A stretch of 9,633 bases of DNA from Candidatus Eiseniibacteriota bacterium (GCA_023132135.1 JAGLYR010000082.1:1-9633), one strand, 5' to 3'; counted from the first letter of the stretch, positions 1 through 6,704 are shown. A program made the numbers and translations. The notes: a model not told the origin generated them from the letters alone.

Positions 1-362
1 AGGATGGCGCCGCACAGGTTGTAGAGGCAGCTCTTGGCCCCGGGGGAGACTATGATTTCTTCGATGGCGTAGTCGATGCCGTGGTCGTCCCGCAGCCGGT
101 CGGCAATGGCCTGGCGGAGCTCGGGGACTCCCGTGTTGGCCGTGTACTTGGTGAAATTCTCGTCGATGGCGCGCTTGGCGGCTTGCTTGATGTGATCGGG
201 CGTGGCAAAATCGGGCTCTCCAACGCTGAGGTCGATGACGTCGATGCCCTCGGCCACCATCGCCCTGGCTTTGGCGGCGATCTTGAGCGTCGGGGAAGCG
301 GGCACCCGGCTCACGCGATCCGCCACTGTTCGCGTTGCTTGCTGGGCAGGCTCCGGTACCAT
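1..362 (-). CDS. PLP-dependent aspartate-type aminotransferase, N-terminal part (runs off left edge)
   Basis: Translating the minus strand from ATG at 362 gives 120 codons starting MVPEPAQQATRTVADRVSRV. They contain the class I aminotransferase signatures LSVGEPDFATPDHIKQAA, YTANTGVPELRQAIADRL and a later IIVSPGAK segment. The family transfers amino groups between aspartate or a related amino acid and 2-oxoglutarate using pyridoxal phosphate in the cytosol. The GEPDF...TP and Y...G.PELR motifs resemble the bacterial/Thermus-type aspartate aminotransferase subgroup. The start is supported by AGGAGG seven bases upstream. The usual length is near 400 residues, so about two thirds of the gene, including the PLP-binding lysine, lies outside the window. 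Substrate specificity (aspartate, prephenate or another amino acid) cannot be decided from this fragment. The family call is firm. Confidence 0.93.
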   Translation of the reverse strand, partial: MVPEPAQQATRTVADRVSRVPASPTLKIAAKARAMVAEGIDVIDLSVGEPDFATPDHIKQAAKRAIDENFTKYTANTGVPELRQAIADRLRDDHGIDYAIEEIIVSPGAKSCLYNLCGAI

Positions 363-369
363 CGAATTC

Positions 370-375
370 TCCTCC
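370..375 (-). promoter_or_regulatory. Shine-Dalgarno site of the aminotransferase gene
   Basis: The minus strand reads AGGAGG here, seven bases before the ATG at 362. It is a full consensus ribosome binding site and fixes the start of the partial aminotransferase gene. Confidence 0.75.
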
Positions 376-422
376 TGTGGTTTGTGCTCTGCTTCCCGCT
401 CTTCCGACGAGCGTGCGTTGCC

Positions 423-451
423 ATCGTAGCGCCGCCGCATGGCCGTTTCAA
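423..451 (-). promoter_or_regulatory. Candidate sigma-70-type promoter for the aminotransferase gene
   Basis: On the minus strand TTGAAA (446-451) is followed after 17 bases by TACGAT (423-428), matching the -35 and -10 consensus at 5/6 and 4/6 positions. Transcription would start near 416 and give a leader of about 54 bases before the ATG at 362. The match was found by eye, so it is only a candidate. Confidence 0.35.
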
Positions 452-495
452 CCGAAAACCGATCACGGGCGAGCCGTTCAGTTCTCCGAATCCAG

Positions 496-524
496 TTGCC
501 TATTCACCCGTTCTTCCCTAGAAT
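496..524 (+). promoter_or_regulatory. Candidate sigma-70-type promoter for the QueG-like gene
   Basis: TTGCCT (496-501) and TAGAAT (519-524) are separated by exactly 17 bases and match consensus at 4/6 and 5/6 positions. The predicted start near 531 would leave an untranslated leader of about 90 bases before the ATG at 620. It lies about 45 bp from the divergent candidate promoter of the aminotransferase gene. Confidence 0.45.
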
Positions 525-583
525 ACATCAGGCTAGCGTGGGCAGTTTCCAGTATCACACGAGGTGAATAGAACAACCGCAAT

Positions 584-605
584 CCGGCCAAAGCCGGGCG
601 CCGGC
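584..605 (+). other. Leader segment with two mutually exclusive short hairpins
   Basis: Three 5-base segments lie in a row just upstream of the QueG-like start: CCGGC (584-588), GCCGG (593-597) and CCGGC (601-605). The middle segment can pair with either neighbour (loops of 4 and 3 bases) but not with both. The arrangement resembles a small attenuator-type switch. GC-rich DNA can produce this by chance, and no ligand or leader peptide is evident. Confidence 0.25.
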
Positions 606-619
606 AGGCTAGGCTCGCG

Positions 620-1360
620 ATGAGACAGCAAATCGAACGGATAATCCGGGACCACATCGGCGACCGTGATTTCCTCCTTGGCTTCTCCGATCTCTACAAC
701 ATCGTCGACGGCGAGTACTCCGATTTGATCTACGGTATCACCGTGGGGATCCGGTTGGACGATGAGATCGTCGACGAAATCGGGACCATCGATGGCCCCA
801 CGCTTCGTTACATCCAACACTACCGGGCGGTCAACTGGAGCCTGGATCAGATCACGGGAGCCATCGTCCAAACCCTGAGAGCGGGGGGAGCCAGGGCCGA
901 GGCGATCCCGGCAACCCTCGAGGAGGATCCTCCCCCGGGGGATCCCTACCACCAGACTCTGTCTGCATCGTTTCCCCACAAGACCGCGGCCACCCGCTCC
1001 GGCCTGGGTTGGATCGGCAAGACAGCGTTGTTCGTCTCCGATCGCTTTGGGCCGAGGGTCCGCCTGGCCACTGTGCTGACCGACTGTCCCGTGGAGGTTG
1101 GTACACCGTGCGAGATGAGCCTGTGCGGTGACTGCCTGTGCTGTGTTGAGGCATGTCCGGCCCAGGCCGCCGATGGGATGGAATGGTTTCCGGGTCTCGA
1201 GAGGGAAATGTTCTTCGACGCGCACAGGTGCCGGAAGAAGTGCCGCCAGCTGTCCGGGGACGCAGGCGAAGAGGGCGCCACGGTGTGTGGAATCTGCATG
1301 GCCGCGTGTCCGGTTGGAGTTGAGTTTCGGACCAGCGAAACAGAAGACGACTGGTTCTAG
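620..1360 (+). CDS. QueG-like double [4Fe-4S] cluster protein (COG1600-type), short form
   Basis: The 246-residue protein carries HKTAATRSGLGWIGK (120-134), the hallmark of the epoxyqueuosine reductase QueG family. It is followed by a cluster-binding region: C169-x2-C172-x2-C175-x3-C179-P, then C204/C208 and C223-x2-C226-x3-C230-P, enough ligands for two [4Fe-4S] clusters. QueG reduces epoxyqueuosine to queuosine in tRNA using cobalamin. This protein is much shorter than typical QueG (about 350-400 residues), has no C-terminal HEAT-like extension, and shows no Asp where I place the QueG catalytic aspartate, roughly L114-S117. It is probably a paralogous redox protein of unknown substrate. No signal peptide is seen, so it is likely cytosolic. 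The ribosome binding site before ATG 620 is weak. The stop is followed four bases later by a 7-bp repeat array. The family call is firm and the function is open. Confidence 0.85.
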   Translation: MRQQIERIIRDHIGDRDFLLGFSDLYNIVDGEYSDLIYGITVGIRLDDEIVDEIGTIDGPTLRYIQHYRAVNWSLDQITGAIVQTLRAGGARAEAIPATLEEDPPPGDPYHQTLSASFPHKTAATRSGLGWIGKTALFVSDRFGPRVRLATVLTDCPVEVGTPCEMSLCGDCLCCVEACPAQAADGMEWFPGLEREMFFDAHRCRKKCRQLSGDAGEEGATVCGICMAACPVGVEFRTSETEDDWF

Positions 1361-1363
1361 AGA

Positions 1364-1398
1364 AGTCCCTAGTCCAGAGTCCCTAGTTCCTAGTCCAA
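1364..1398 (+). repeat. Tandem heptamer array, AGTCCCT type, five units
   Basis: Five 7-bp units run without a break: AGTCCCT, then AGTCCAG, a second AGTCCCT, AGTTCCT and AGTCCAA. The array begins three bases after the stop codon of the QueG-like gene and ends 37 bases before the lipoprotein start. It is one of several period-7 arrays in this window. Confidence 0.85.
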
Positions 1399-1412
1399 GG
1401 AAAAGGGCATCA
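1396..1412 (+). repeat. 17-bp dispersed repeat, copy 1
   Basis: CAAGGAAAAGGGCATCA here matches 9343-9359 at 16 of 17 positions (G versus A at position 12). Both copies are downstream of a gene on the plus strand and next to repeat elements. This copy overlaps the end of the heptamer array. The role is unknown. Confidence 0.5.
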
Positions 1413-1435
1413 AAGATGTGCGTAGAGGGCACAAT

Positions 1436-2524
1436 ATGAACGGCCGACCTGTTCACGGTCCATCCCCAATTCTCCTGCTTCTCCTCTGCGCGCTCGTGCT
1501 GATGGCGGCGAGCTGCGGCAAGGAGGCGTCTGGACCGACGGCGGGGGACATTATTGTAGACCGCATAGAGCGGGCACCTGCAGATTCCCTGTATGTTCCC
1601 CCGTGGTCGGTGGTGGGGGAGAGTGTGGAAGTACGGGTGATGGGGGATGCGGGGCCGAATTCGTGCTACTGGCTGGAGAGGATCGACGTCGACCTGGAGG
1701 ACCACACATTCATCCTGAGTCCCTTCCGCCGCTATGTCGAGCGGTATGGGCGGGTCTGCTCCGGGACGGTGGCTGAGTACGACACGACCCTCGTCCTCCA
1801 ACCGTCCGAGGCTGGAACCTGGTGGGTTCGCGTTCACGCCGCCGGCGACACGCTGGTGGACTCAACGCTGATTGTGGTGACCGAGATCAGCGCCGCCACT
1901 GTTCACTCTCTGGAGGTTTCCACGGGCAGCGTGCTGGAGAGCGGAATCCGGATTCGGCTTCTGGGAAACGCGGGCACATCCCCGCAACACAGGCTGGCCT
2001 CCGTCGGCATTGAAGAGGAGAGCCATTCGTTCACGCTTCGTCTCCTTGCCGGACCGTGCGGGCTGCCGGGATTGCCCTGCGAGACTACGACGGCCGAATT
2101 CGACACCACGCTGGTTCTCTTCCCGGCGGAAGAGGGCACATGGACGCTCAGCGTTGTCGCCGGCAACGGGACCTTCGTGCGGACATCGGAGGTCGTCGCG
2201 AGCGACACGTCTTCTGCGTGGATCTACACTCTGTCCATGCCTCCGGTCTGCGATCTTGCGGAAGGCGTCGATGTTAGGCTGACGGGTGTCGTGGGGAACC
2301 AGGCCTGCCGCGGCCTGACGGAAATCGGCATCGAACTCCGGGACCGCACCTACACACTCCATCCTCTCACGGATTACCTGGACGAGTTCGACTATCCGTG
2401 TCGGACGGGGTGGGTATTCTTCGATACCACCCTCGTTCTTTATCCCCCTGAGCATGGGCCGTGGTGGATTGAGGCCATCGGGTCGAACGGGACTTTCGCG
2501 GATTCGATCAAGGCCAATCTGTAA
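1436..2524 (+). CDS. Predicted lipoprotein with three tandem 107-residue repeats
   Basis: I do not recognise this protein as a named family. The start is ATG 1436, giving 362 residues, with AGAGGG upstream; an in-frame GTG at 1418 would add six residues. A hydrophobic signal (PILLLLLCALVLMAASC) ends in Cys27, a likely lipidation site, so the protein should be anchored in a cell-envelope membrane. The rest consists of three ungapped repeats of about 107 residues. Each has the motif [YF]DTTLVLxPxExGxW, at residues 115, 222 and 329, and a preceding G[DNV]xG block. The high Thr/Val content and alternating pattern suggest beta-sandwich (Ig-like) domains. Repeats 1 and 3 share one Cys pair at equivalent positions, while repeat 2 has a shifted pair. 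The gene lies 75 bp after the QueG-like gene and could be cotranscribed with it. It ends 17 bp from the convergent transporter gene. Confidence 0.85.
   Translation: MNGRPVHGPSPILLLLLCALVLMAASCGKEASGPTAGDIIVDRIERAPADSLYVPPWSVVGESVEVRVMGDAGPNSCYWLERIDVDLEDHTFILSPFRRYVERYGRVCSGTVAEYDTTLVLQPSEAGTWWVRVHAAGDTLVDSTLIVVTEISAATVHSLEVSTGSVLESGIRIRLLGNAGTSPQHRLASVGIEEESHSFTLRLLAGPCGLPGLPCETTTAEFDTTLVLFPAEEGTWTLSVVAGNGTFVRTSEVVASDTSSAWIYTLSMPPVCDLAEGVDVRLTGVVGNQACRGLTEIGIELRDRTYTLHPLTDYLDEFDYPCRTGWVFFDTTLVLYPPEHGPWWIEAIGSNGTFADSIKANL
1556..2518 (+). repeat. Three 321-bp protein-coding repeats inside the lipoprotein gene
   Basis: The encoded units span 1556-1876, 1877-2197 and 2198-2518. They align without gaps at a constant period of 107 codons, as the three DTTLVL motifs exactly 107 residues apart show. 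The DNA has diverged, so the duplications are old and under protein-level constraint. Confidence 0.8.
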
Positions 2525-2541
2525 GCCTGGCCTGGATTGCC

Positions 2542-5169
2542 CTATTGAATATCAATCGGCATGGTGGCCTCGACTTCCCAGGGCCCGGGAAAGCCCATCT
2601 GCACGAAGTAGAGAGGTCTGAGGCCGGTGTCGATGAGGCGTATCACTCTGTTCTGGTATTCCCGGTCCTCGGCGAGATCGTCATACCGCATCAGGACCTC
2701 ATGGAATCCCCTTGAGGTGTAGAAGGACTTGAGGACGTCGATGAATGCCCGGAGCTGTTCGCGGGTTTTCCGCGCCTCCGGTTCGGGAAGGCCGCTGTCG
2801 TCGTAGTACCGCCAGATCTCATCCACGCCCTGGAACAGTTGGGGATCCGGAGGGAAGGAAATCGGCACGCAGGTCGCGTATTCCATGTAGGGCCGGTCGT
2901 CGGTCACCGCGTCGACGGGCGCCAGGTACTTCTTGAGCCGCTGTTCGCCCATCACGAAAATCCCGAGGAGCTCCGGCAACGAGCCCAGCCCGATCATCTC
3001 CATTTCTTCCCGGGCCTCTTTGCGGATCTCCAGTTGCTCGGCCAGGTAGGCCGCGTCGAGCCGGATGGGCGCCATTGATCCCACCAGAATGAGGTCATCT
3101 CTCCAGCCCGACACCAGAATGGTATGCGGGAAGACGTCGACGAATGCCTTGATGGTTTTCCGGATCGTCCACGGATCCAGCTGGTGAATGGGCAGCCACT
3201 GGGAGCAGAACCCGCCCGGGGTCAGATGATCGCGCACGAGTTCGTAGTACTCGCGCGTGTAGAGACTCACCACGTGGGCCAGCGCGATGGGAGGAGGCTC
3301 CGAAGTGATGAGATCGTACTTCTCATCGGTCAGCAGGAGATGGTGCCGCCCGTCGTTGACGAAGGCCCGCACCTTGGGGTGCTGCAGCACACCGTAGTTC
3401 GTCGATTCAAAATATGGGCTGAGAGACAGAATCTCCCCCGAGATCTCCACCACGTCAATCCGCTCCAGCGATGGGTGGAGGGATGCGGCCCTCACCGTGT
3501 TTCCGACCCCGTAGCAGATGATGCAGACCTTCTTAGGATTCTCCTGAAGCAGAAGAGGGAGATGGGCCGTGATCTTCATATACCGGAGGGCCGAGAAAGT
3601 CGTCTGCGTCATGGAATAGCCGTTGGTGAAGAGACCCCGGCAACCACCCAGCCCTTCGGCAATCATGATGGACTCGCTTACTCCCTCGTGCCGGTAGAGC
3701 ACCTGGACCACATCCCGGTCCATCCGGAACGATCCGTCCATCACGTGATACTCGGGAATCCGGGACCACAGCACACCGAGGATCACCGAGGCGGTAACCA
3801 GTCCCGCCACAGCGCGTCTCGCACCCAATGCCCACAGGAGATAAGACCCGGACAACGTCAGGAGTACCGCAATGAGAAGCGTACTGCCCTGGGAGCCCAG
3901 GAGAGCCAGAAACACGAACCCCTGAGCCAACGCCCCCAGTGTTGCCCCCGCGGTGTTGCATGCGTACAGAACCCCCACGCCCCGCCCGATCCGTCTCAGG
4001 CTCCGGTGGAAAAACATGTTCACGAGCGGGAAGGAGATGCCCATCAGGATGGCGGGTATCAGGATCAGAAGGAGCGTGGTCAGGAAGTTGACGAAGTAGC
4101 CGGTGCCGAAGTGATCCAGCGTCACCGGGTACAGGGCGTTGTACAACGCTCCCCGGATGTCGGCCTTCTGCGCCCCGGTCAGGAGCAGCAGAGAGCCCAG
4201 TGCGGTGTAGGCCAGCAGCACCTGGCTCACCGCGAACATGAACAGCGGTCGTTCCTTGAGCGCGCGCACGTTTGCGGCAATCCAGGCCCCTGCAACAATC
4301 CCGACAAGGACAACGGCGAGGACCACGCTCAGCGCGGCCCGGAAGTCCAGAAGGTACGATCCCACGACCCGGAACCAGATGATCTCCAGCGCCATCCCGC
4401 AGAAACCGGAAATCCCGAAGGCCGCGACGGTGCAGACCACCAGGCGATCGGTTCTCGGTTCCCGGCTCTCGACCAGCGGGGTTTCCTGTTCCGGTATTTC
4501 TTCGGCCCGATCCTGCCTGTGGAAGTACAGGAACGCGAGGCTGCCGATTCCCACGACGCCGTTGATCACAGCGGCCAGGATGCCGGTGTTCAACACACCC
4601 ATGGACCGGATAAGAATGAAGTCCGTGGCAAAGCAACCCAGCGCGGCCCCCGCTGTGTTGAGCGCGTAGAGAAGACCGATTCGGCTCCCCGCGGTTACGA
4701 TGGATCGCGAGACATACTTGGCCAGCAGCGCGAGGGTGCCTCCCATCAGGAAAGTGGGAGGCAGGAGAAGAACAGCGGAAACCAGGATTCTCAGGATAGT
4801 GGTGGATCCCGTCAGGTGGAAATACGGATCGGCGATGGCACTGTACTCTGAGATCAGAACGGAGAGCCCGGACATTCGGGGGATGCCGAGGACGAGAAGC
4901 AGGCCGAGAACCCCGATCAGGACCTCGCAGATTGCGTACCAACCAAGGAGCCACCGGATGTTGCGGATACGGGCGTCCGCAATCCGCCCGACGACGAGTC
5001 CTCCCACCCCCAATCCCAGCATGAACACGGCCGCCGCGGTTGCCGCCGCGTGGATCGTGTTGCCGAACACGTTTCCCAGCTGCCGCATCCAGATGATCTC
5101 ATACACCAGTCCGCTGATGCCGGAGGCGAAAAACAAAACGTATGCGAGGCGGTGTGGGTATTTGGACAT
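2542..5169 (-). CDS. Fused MFS-like membrane transporter / spermidine-synthase-like protein
   Basis: The start is ATG 5169 (MSKYPHRLAYVLFFASG...), giving 875 residues. Residues 8-470 hold about 14 hydrophobic segments in two homologous halves. SGLVYEIIWMRQLG (19-32) pairs with FCGMALEIIWFRVVG (256-270), and GLLYALNTAGAALG (165-178) pairs with GVLYACNTAGATLG (399-412). Residues 545-700 form a Rossmann fold like spermidine synthase: glycine-rich YGVGN (553-557), acidic VVEIS (573-577), NDGRHHLLL and YDLITSEPPP (618-627), then SLYTREYYELV. This matches the widespread 'fused MFS/spermidine synthase' proteins, whose activity is largely unproven. E624 sits where the catalytic Asp of true spermidine synthases is expected, so polyamine synthesis is uncertain. 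Residues 234-240 (ESREPRT) in the linker between halves come from a 7-bp repeat array. A much longer in-frame extension from 5412 is rejected because it translates the leader repeats. Confidence 0.88.
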   Translation of the reverse strand: MSKYPHRLAYVLFFASGISGLVYEIIWMRQLGNVFGNTIHAAATAAAVFMLGLGVGGLVVGRIADARIRNIRWLLGWYAICEVLIGVLGLLLVLGIPRMSGLSVLISEYSAIADPYFHLTGSTTILRILVSAVLLLPPTFLMGGTLALLAKYVSRSIVTAGSRIGLLYALNTAGAALGCFATDFILIRSMGVLNTGILAAVINGVVGIGSLAFLYFHRQDRAEEIPEQETPLVESREPRTDRLVVCTVAAFGISGFCGMALEIIWFRVVGSYLLDFRAALSVVLAVVLVGIVAGAWIAANVRALKERPLFMFAVSQVLLAYTALGSLLLLTGAQKADIRGALYNALYPVTLDHFGTGYFVNFLTTLLLILIPAILMGISFPLVNMFFHRSLRRIGRGVGVLYACNTAGATLGALAQGFVFLALLGSQGSTLLIAVLLTLSGSYLLWALGARRAVAGLVTASVILGVLWSRIPEYHVMDGSFRMDRDVVQVLYRHEGVSESIMIAEGLGGCRGLFTNGYSMTQTTFSALRYMKITAHLPLLLQENPKKVCIICYGVGNTVRAASLHPSLERIDVVEISGEILSLSPYFESTNYGVLQHPKVRAFVNDGRHHLLLTDEKYDLITSEPPPIALAHVVSLYTREYYELVRDHLTPGGFCSQWLPIHQLDPWTIRKTIKAFVDVFPHTILVSGWRDDLILVGSMAPIRLDAAYLAEQLEIRKEAREEMEMIGLGSLPELLGIFVMGEQRLKKYLAPVDAVTDDRPYMEYATCVPISFPPDPQLFQGVDEIWRYYDDSGLPEPEARKTREQLRAFIDVLKSFYTSRGFHEVLMRYDDLAEDREYQNRVIRLIDTGLRPLYFVQMGFPGPWEVEATMPIDIQ
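4449..4469 (-). repeat. Three-unit heptamer array inside a coding region
   Basis: On the plus strand three 7-bp units, CGGTTCT, CGGTTCC and CGGCTCT, lie end to end. They are the same unit types as the eight-unit array in the leader of this gene at 5207-5262. Three units make 21 bp, seven codons, so the frame is preserved. They encode roughly ESREPRT in the hydrophilic linker between the two membrane halves. Confidence 0.8.
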
Positions 5170-5206
5170 AGAAGTGAGTGCTCCGTGCCGCGGGCTGGGT
5201 GAGAAC

Positions 5207-5262
5207 CGGCTTTCGGCTCTCGGTTCTCGGCTTTCGGTTCTCGGTTCTCGGTTTTCGGTTCC
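5207..5262 (-). repeat. Tandem heptamer array, CGGTTCT type, eight units, in a gene leader
   Basis: On the plus strand exactly eight 7-bp units follow one another. They are variants of CGG[CT][TC][TC][TC], for example CGGCTTT, CGGCTCT and CGGTTCT. The array lies between the candidate minus-strand promoter (5272-5300) and the ATG at 5169, so it would be transcribed in the 5' leader of the fused transporter gene. If read as protein it gives the seven-residue pattern ESREPRA, a source of false N-terminal extensions. Confidence 0.88.
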
Positions 5263-5271
5263 GAATCGCTT

Positions 5272-5300
5272 ACTATACCGGAAACCTCCCGGTGCGACAA
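5272..5300 (-). promoter_or_regulatory. Candidate sigma-70-type promoter for the fused transporter gene
   Basis: The minus strand has TTGTCG (5295-5300) and TATAGT (5272-5277) separated by 17 bases, matching consensus at 4/6 and 5/6 positions. Transcription would begin near 5265, at the upstream edge of the eight-unit heptamer array, giving a leader of about 95 bases. Confidence 0.5.
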
Positions 5301-5326
5301 GTGGTTGTATGGGTGGGAGATTCGAC

Positions 5327-5355
5327 TTGCAGCGAGCGTCTCGCAGCGATAACAT
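5327..5355 (+). promoter_or_regulatory. Weak candidate promoter for the exporter operon with an internal inverted repeat
   Basis: TTGCAG (5327-5332) and TAACAT (5350-5355) are 17 bases apart and match consensus at 3/6 and 4/6. Between them lies the inverted repeat GCGAG-CGT-CTCGC (5332-5344), placed as an operator would be. The predicted start near 5362 is about 95 bases before the adaptor gene. The region 5170-5456 otherwise contains only the divergent promoter and the heptamer array. Confidence 0.3.
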
Positions 5356-5456
5356 GAAGAGCGGGAGCGAAAACCCTGAACCACGAAGGACAAGAAAACC
5401 CCATCTGCGCAATCGGCGGCAAGTGGGTTCCGATTTTCGGGAGTTTCCGGGAGGGA

Positions 5457-6683
5457 GTGGTGGACACGCACAAGAAAAAAATCTGGATTCCGATTCTAAT
5501 TGTCGTCATTGCGGCCGCCGTCATCGGCTTGCGGCTGAGGAACCACGGCGGGCCCGAGGGCGTCTCCGGGCCCCAGGCCGTGGTGGCGCAGCGCGGTCCC
5601 ATCCGCGTCATCGTCTCTGCCTCCGGCGTCCTGGAACCCATATACCAGGTGGAAGTCAAGTCCAAGGCCAGTGGTCTCATCGAGCAGATGCCGGTGGAGG
5701 AGGGCGATTCCGTTGAGGAAGGACAGCTCCTGGCGGAGCTGGACAAAACGGAAGCGCGGACGGAGTACGACCAGGCCGCGGCCAATCTGGCCAGTGCGAA
5801 GGCCAGTCTCCAATACCTCCGGAAACAGCTGGAACGCCAGCAGGAGCTCTACGAGCAGGATCTCATCTCAGACCTGGAGATGGAGGAGACGAATCTCGAG
5901 CTGGTCCGGGCGGAGTCCCAGAAGGTCTCGGCAGAGGCAAAACTTACGGCCGCGAAGCAGCGATTGGACGATACGGTGGTTCGAGCGCCCGTTCGTGGAG
6001 TTGTCCTGCTCAAGTCCGTCGAAGCCGGGCAGATTATCTCCTCGGGAATCAACTCCTACACGGGAGGGACAACTGTCGCGGTGGTGGCGGACATGTCCCG
6101 GATGCTGGTCAAGACCAGTGTGGATGAGGTGGACATCGGAAGTGTCGAGGTCGGCCAAGCGGCCTCCGTCCGTCCGGACGCGTTTCCCGCTGAGGCCAGC
6201 AGCGGCGAGGTTATCCGGATTGCTCCACAGGGACGGATGGAACAGAATGTCACGACCTTCGAGGTTACCGTCCAGATTCCCAATCCCGACCTGAAGCTCA
6301 AAGCCGGCATGAACTGTTCGGTCGACATCAAGGTGGCGGAGCAGGCGGACGCGATCCTGGTGCCGGTGGAGGTGGTGGGCACGGCGAGCGCGCTCAAGCG
6401 GTGGCGCGCCATCCTGCCGGATCTCCGGATTCCCGAGGGCGTCGGTGGTGGAAGGCCCGGTGGGCCCTACAGGCATTTTGTCATCGTGAGGGAGGACGAT
6501 GGGCCGGCGCTTCGTCCCGTGGAGGTGGGCCTCAACGACATGGAGCAGGTCGAGATTGTCCGGGGACTCCAGGAGGGGGAAGAAGTGCTGATTGCCTCCC
6601 GGTCCCGCGCGCTCCAGGCCCGCGCCGAGTTCCAGGAGCGCATCAAGAGCCGCTCGATGGGCGGATTCAGAAAATCCAACTAG
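5457..6683 (+). CDS. MacA/HlyD-type periplasmic membrane-fusion (adaptor) protein
   Basis: The 408-residue protein starts with Lys-rich residues and a single membrane anchor (IWIPILIVVIAAAVIGL, 9-25). It continues with the first lipoyl half (about 65-97, SKASGLIEQMPVEEGDSVEEGQ), a coiled-coil hairpin (101-171, with QAAANLASAKASL), the second lipoyl half (172-212, VVRAPVRGVV), a beta-barrel (217-293) and a membrane-proximal domain (297-380). This is the order of MacA-type adaptors, which link an inner-membrane ABC exporter to an outer-membrane TolC-like channel. Two GTG codons in tandem (5457, 5460) could start it. GGAGG at 5450-5454 lies two bases before the first and five before the second, so 5460 is at least as likely. 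The MacB-type permease follows 214 bp downstream on the same strand and is the obvious partner. The exported substrate is not predictable. Confidence 0.92.
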   Translation: MVDTHKKKIWIPILIVVIAAAVIGLRLRNHGGPEGVSGPQAVVAQRGPIRVIVSASGVLEPIYQVEVKSKASGLIEQMPVEEGDSVEEGQLLAELDKTEARTEYDQAAANLASAKASLQYLRKQLERQQELYEQDLISDLEMEETNLELVRAESQKVSAEAKLTAAKQRLDDTVVRAPVRGVVLLKSVEAGQIISSGINSYTGGTTVAVVADMSRMLVKTSVDEVDIGSVEVGQAASVRPDAFPAEASSGEVIRIAPQGRMEQNVTTFEVTVQIPNPDLKLKAGMNCSVDIKVAEQADAILVPVEVVGTASALKRWRAILPDLRIPEGVGGGRPGGPYRHFVIVREDDGPALRPVEVGLNDMEQVEIVRGLQEGEEVLIASRSRALQARAEFQERIKSRSMGGFRKSN

Positions 6684-6704
6684 CCTGCATAACCCAAGCT
6701 ATGA
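6684..6704 (+). repeat. 21-bp dispersed box, copy 1 (plus orientation)
   Basis: The box reads CCTGCATAACCCAAGCTATG plus one further A. It recurs inverted at 9607-9627 with two mismatches in 21 bases. It starts immediately after the stop codon of the adaptor gene and lies 13 bases before a heptamer array, as the other copy also adjoins an array. It may be the end of a composite repeat element. Confidence 0.6.

Noticed and set aside
81-521. Open frame on the plus strand at the left edge
   Set aside because: It is antisense to the clear aminotransferase fragment and continues through its promoter region without any domain signature.
533-1837. Long open frame of 434 codons on the minus strand
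   Set aside because: It lies opposite the QueG-like and lipoprotein genes, both of which have convincing motifs, and its own translation shows none.
2525-2541. Bidirectional terminator between the convergent lipoprotein and transporter genes
   Set aside because: The gap is only 17 bp and I see no stable hairpin followed by a T run on either strand.
3124-4851. Long open frame of 575 codons on the plus strand
   Set aside because: It is the antisense shadow of the fused transporter gene: rich in His, Arg, Gln and Pro, without a recognisable motif, while the minus strand gives a clear membrane protein.
5207-5262. Possible CRISPR array
   Set aside because: The units are 7 bp and directly adjacent with no spacers, and there are no cas genes. 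It is a simple tandem array.
5170-5412. N-terminal extension of the fused transporter gene by 81 codons
   Set aside because: The extension translates the heptamer array into ESREPRA-type repeats and passes through the candidate promoter. The membrane protein begins naturally at ATG 5169 (MSKYPHRLAYVLFF).
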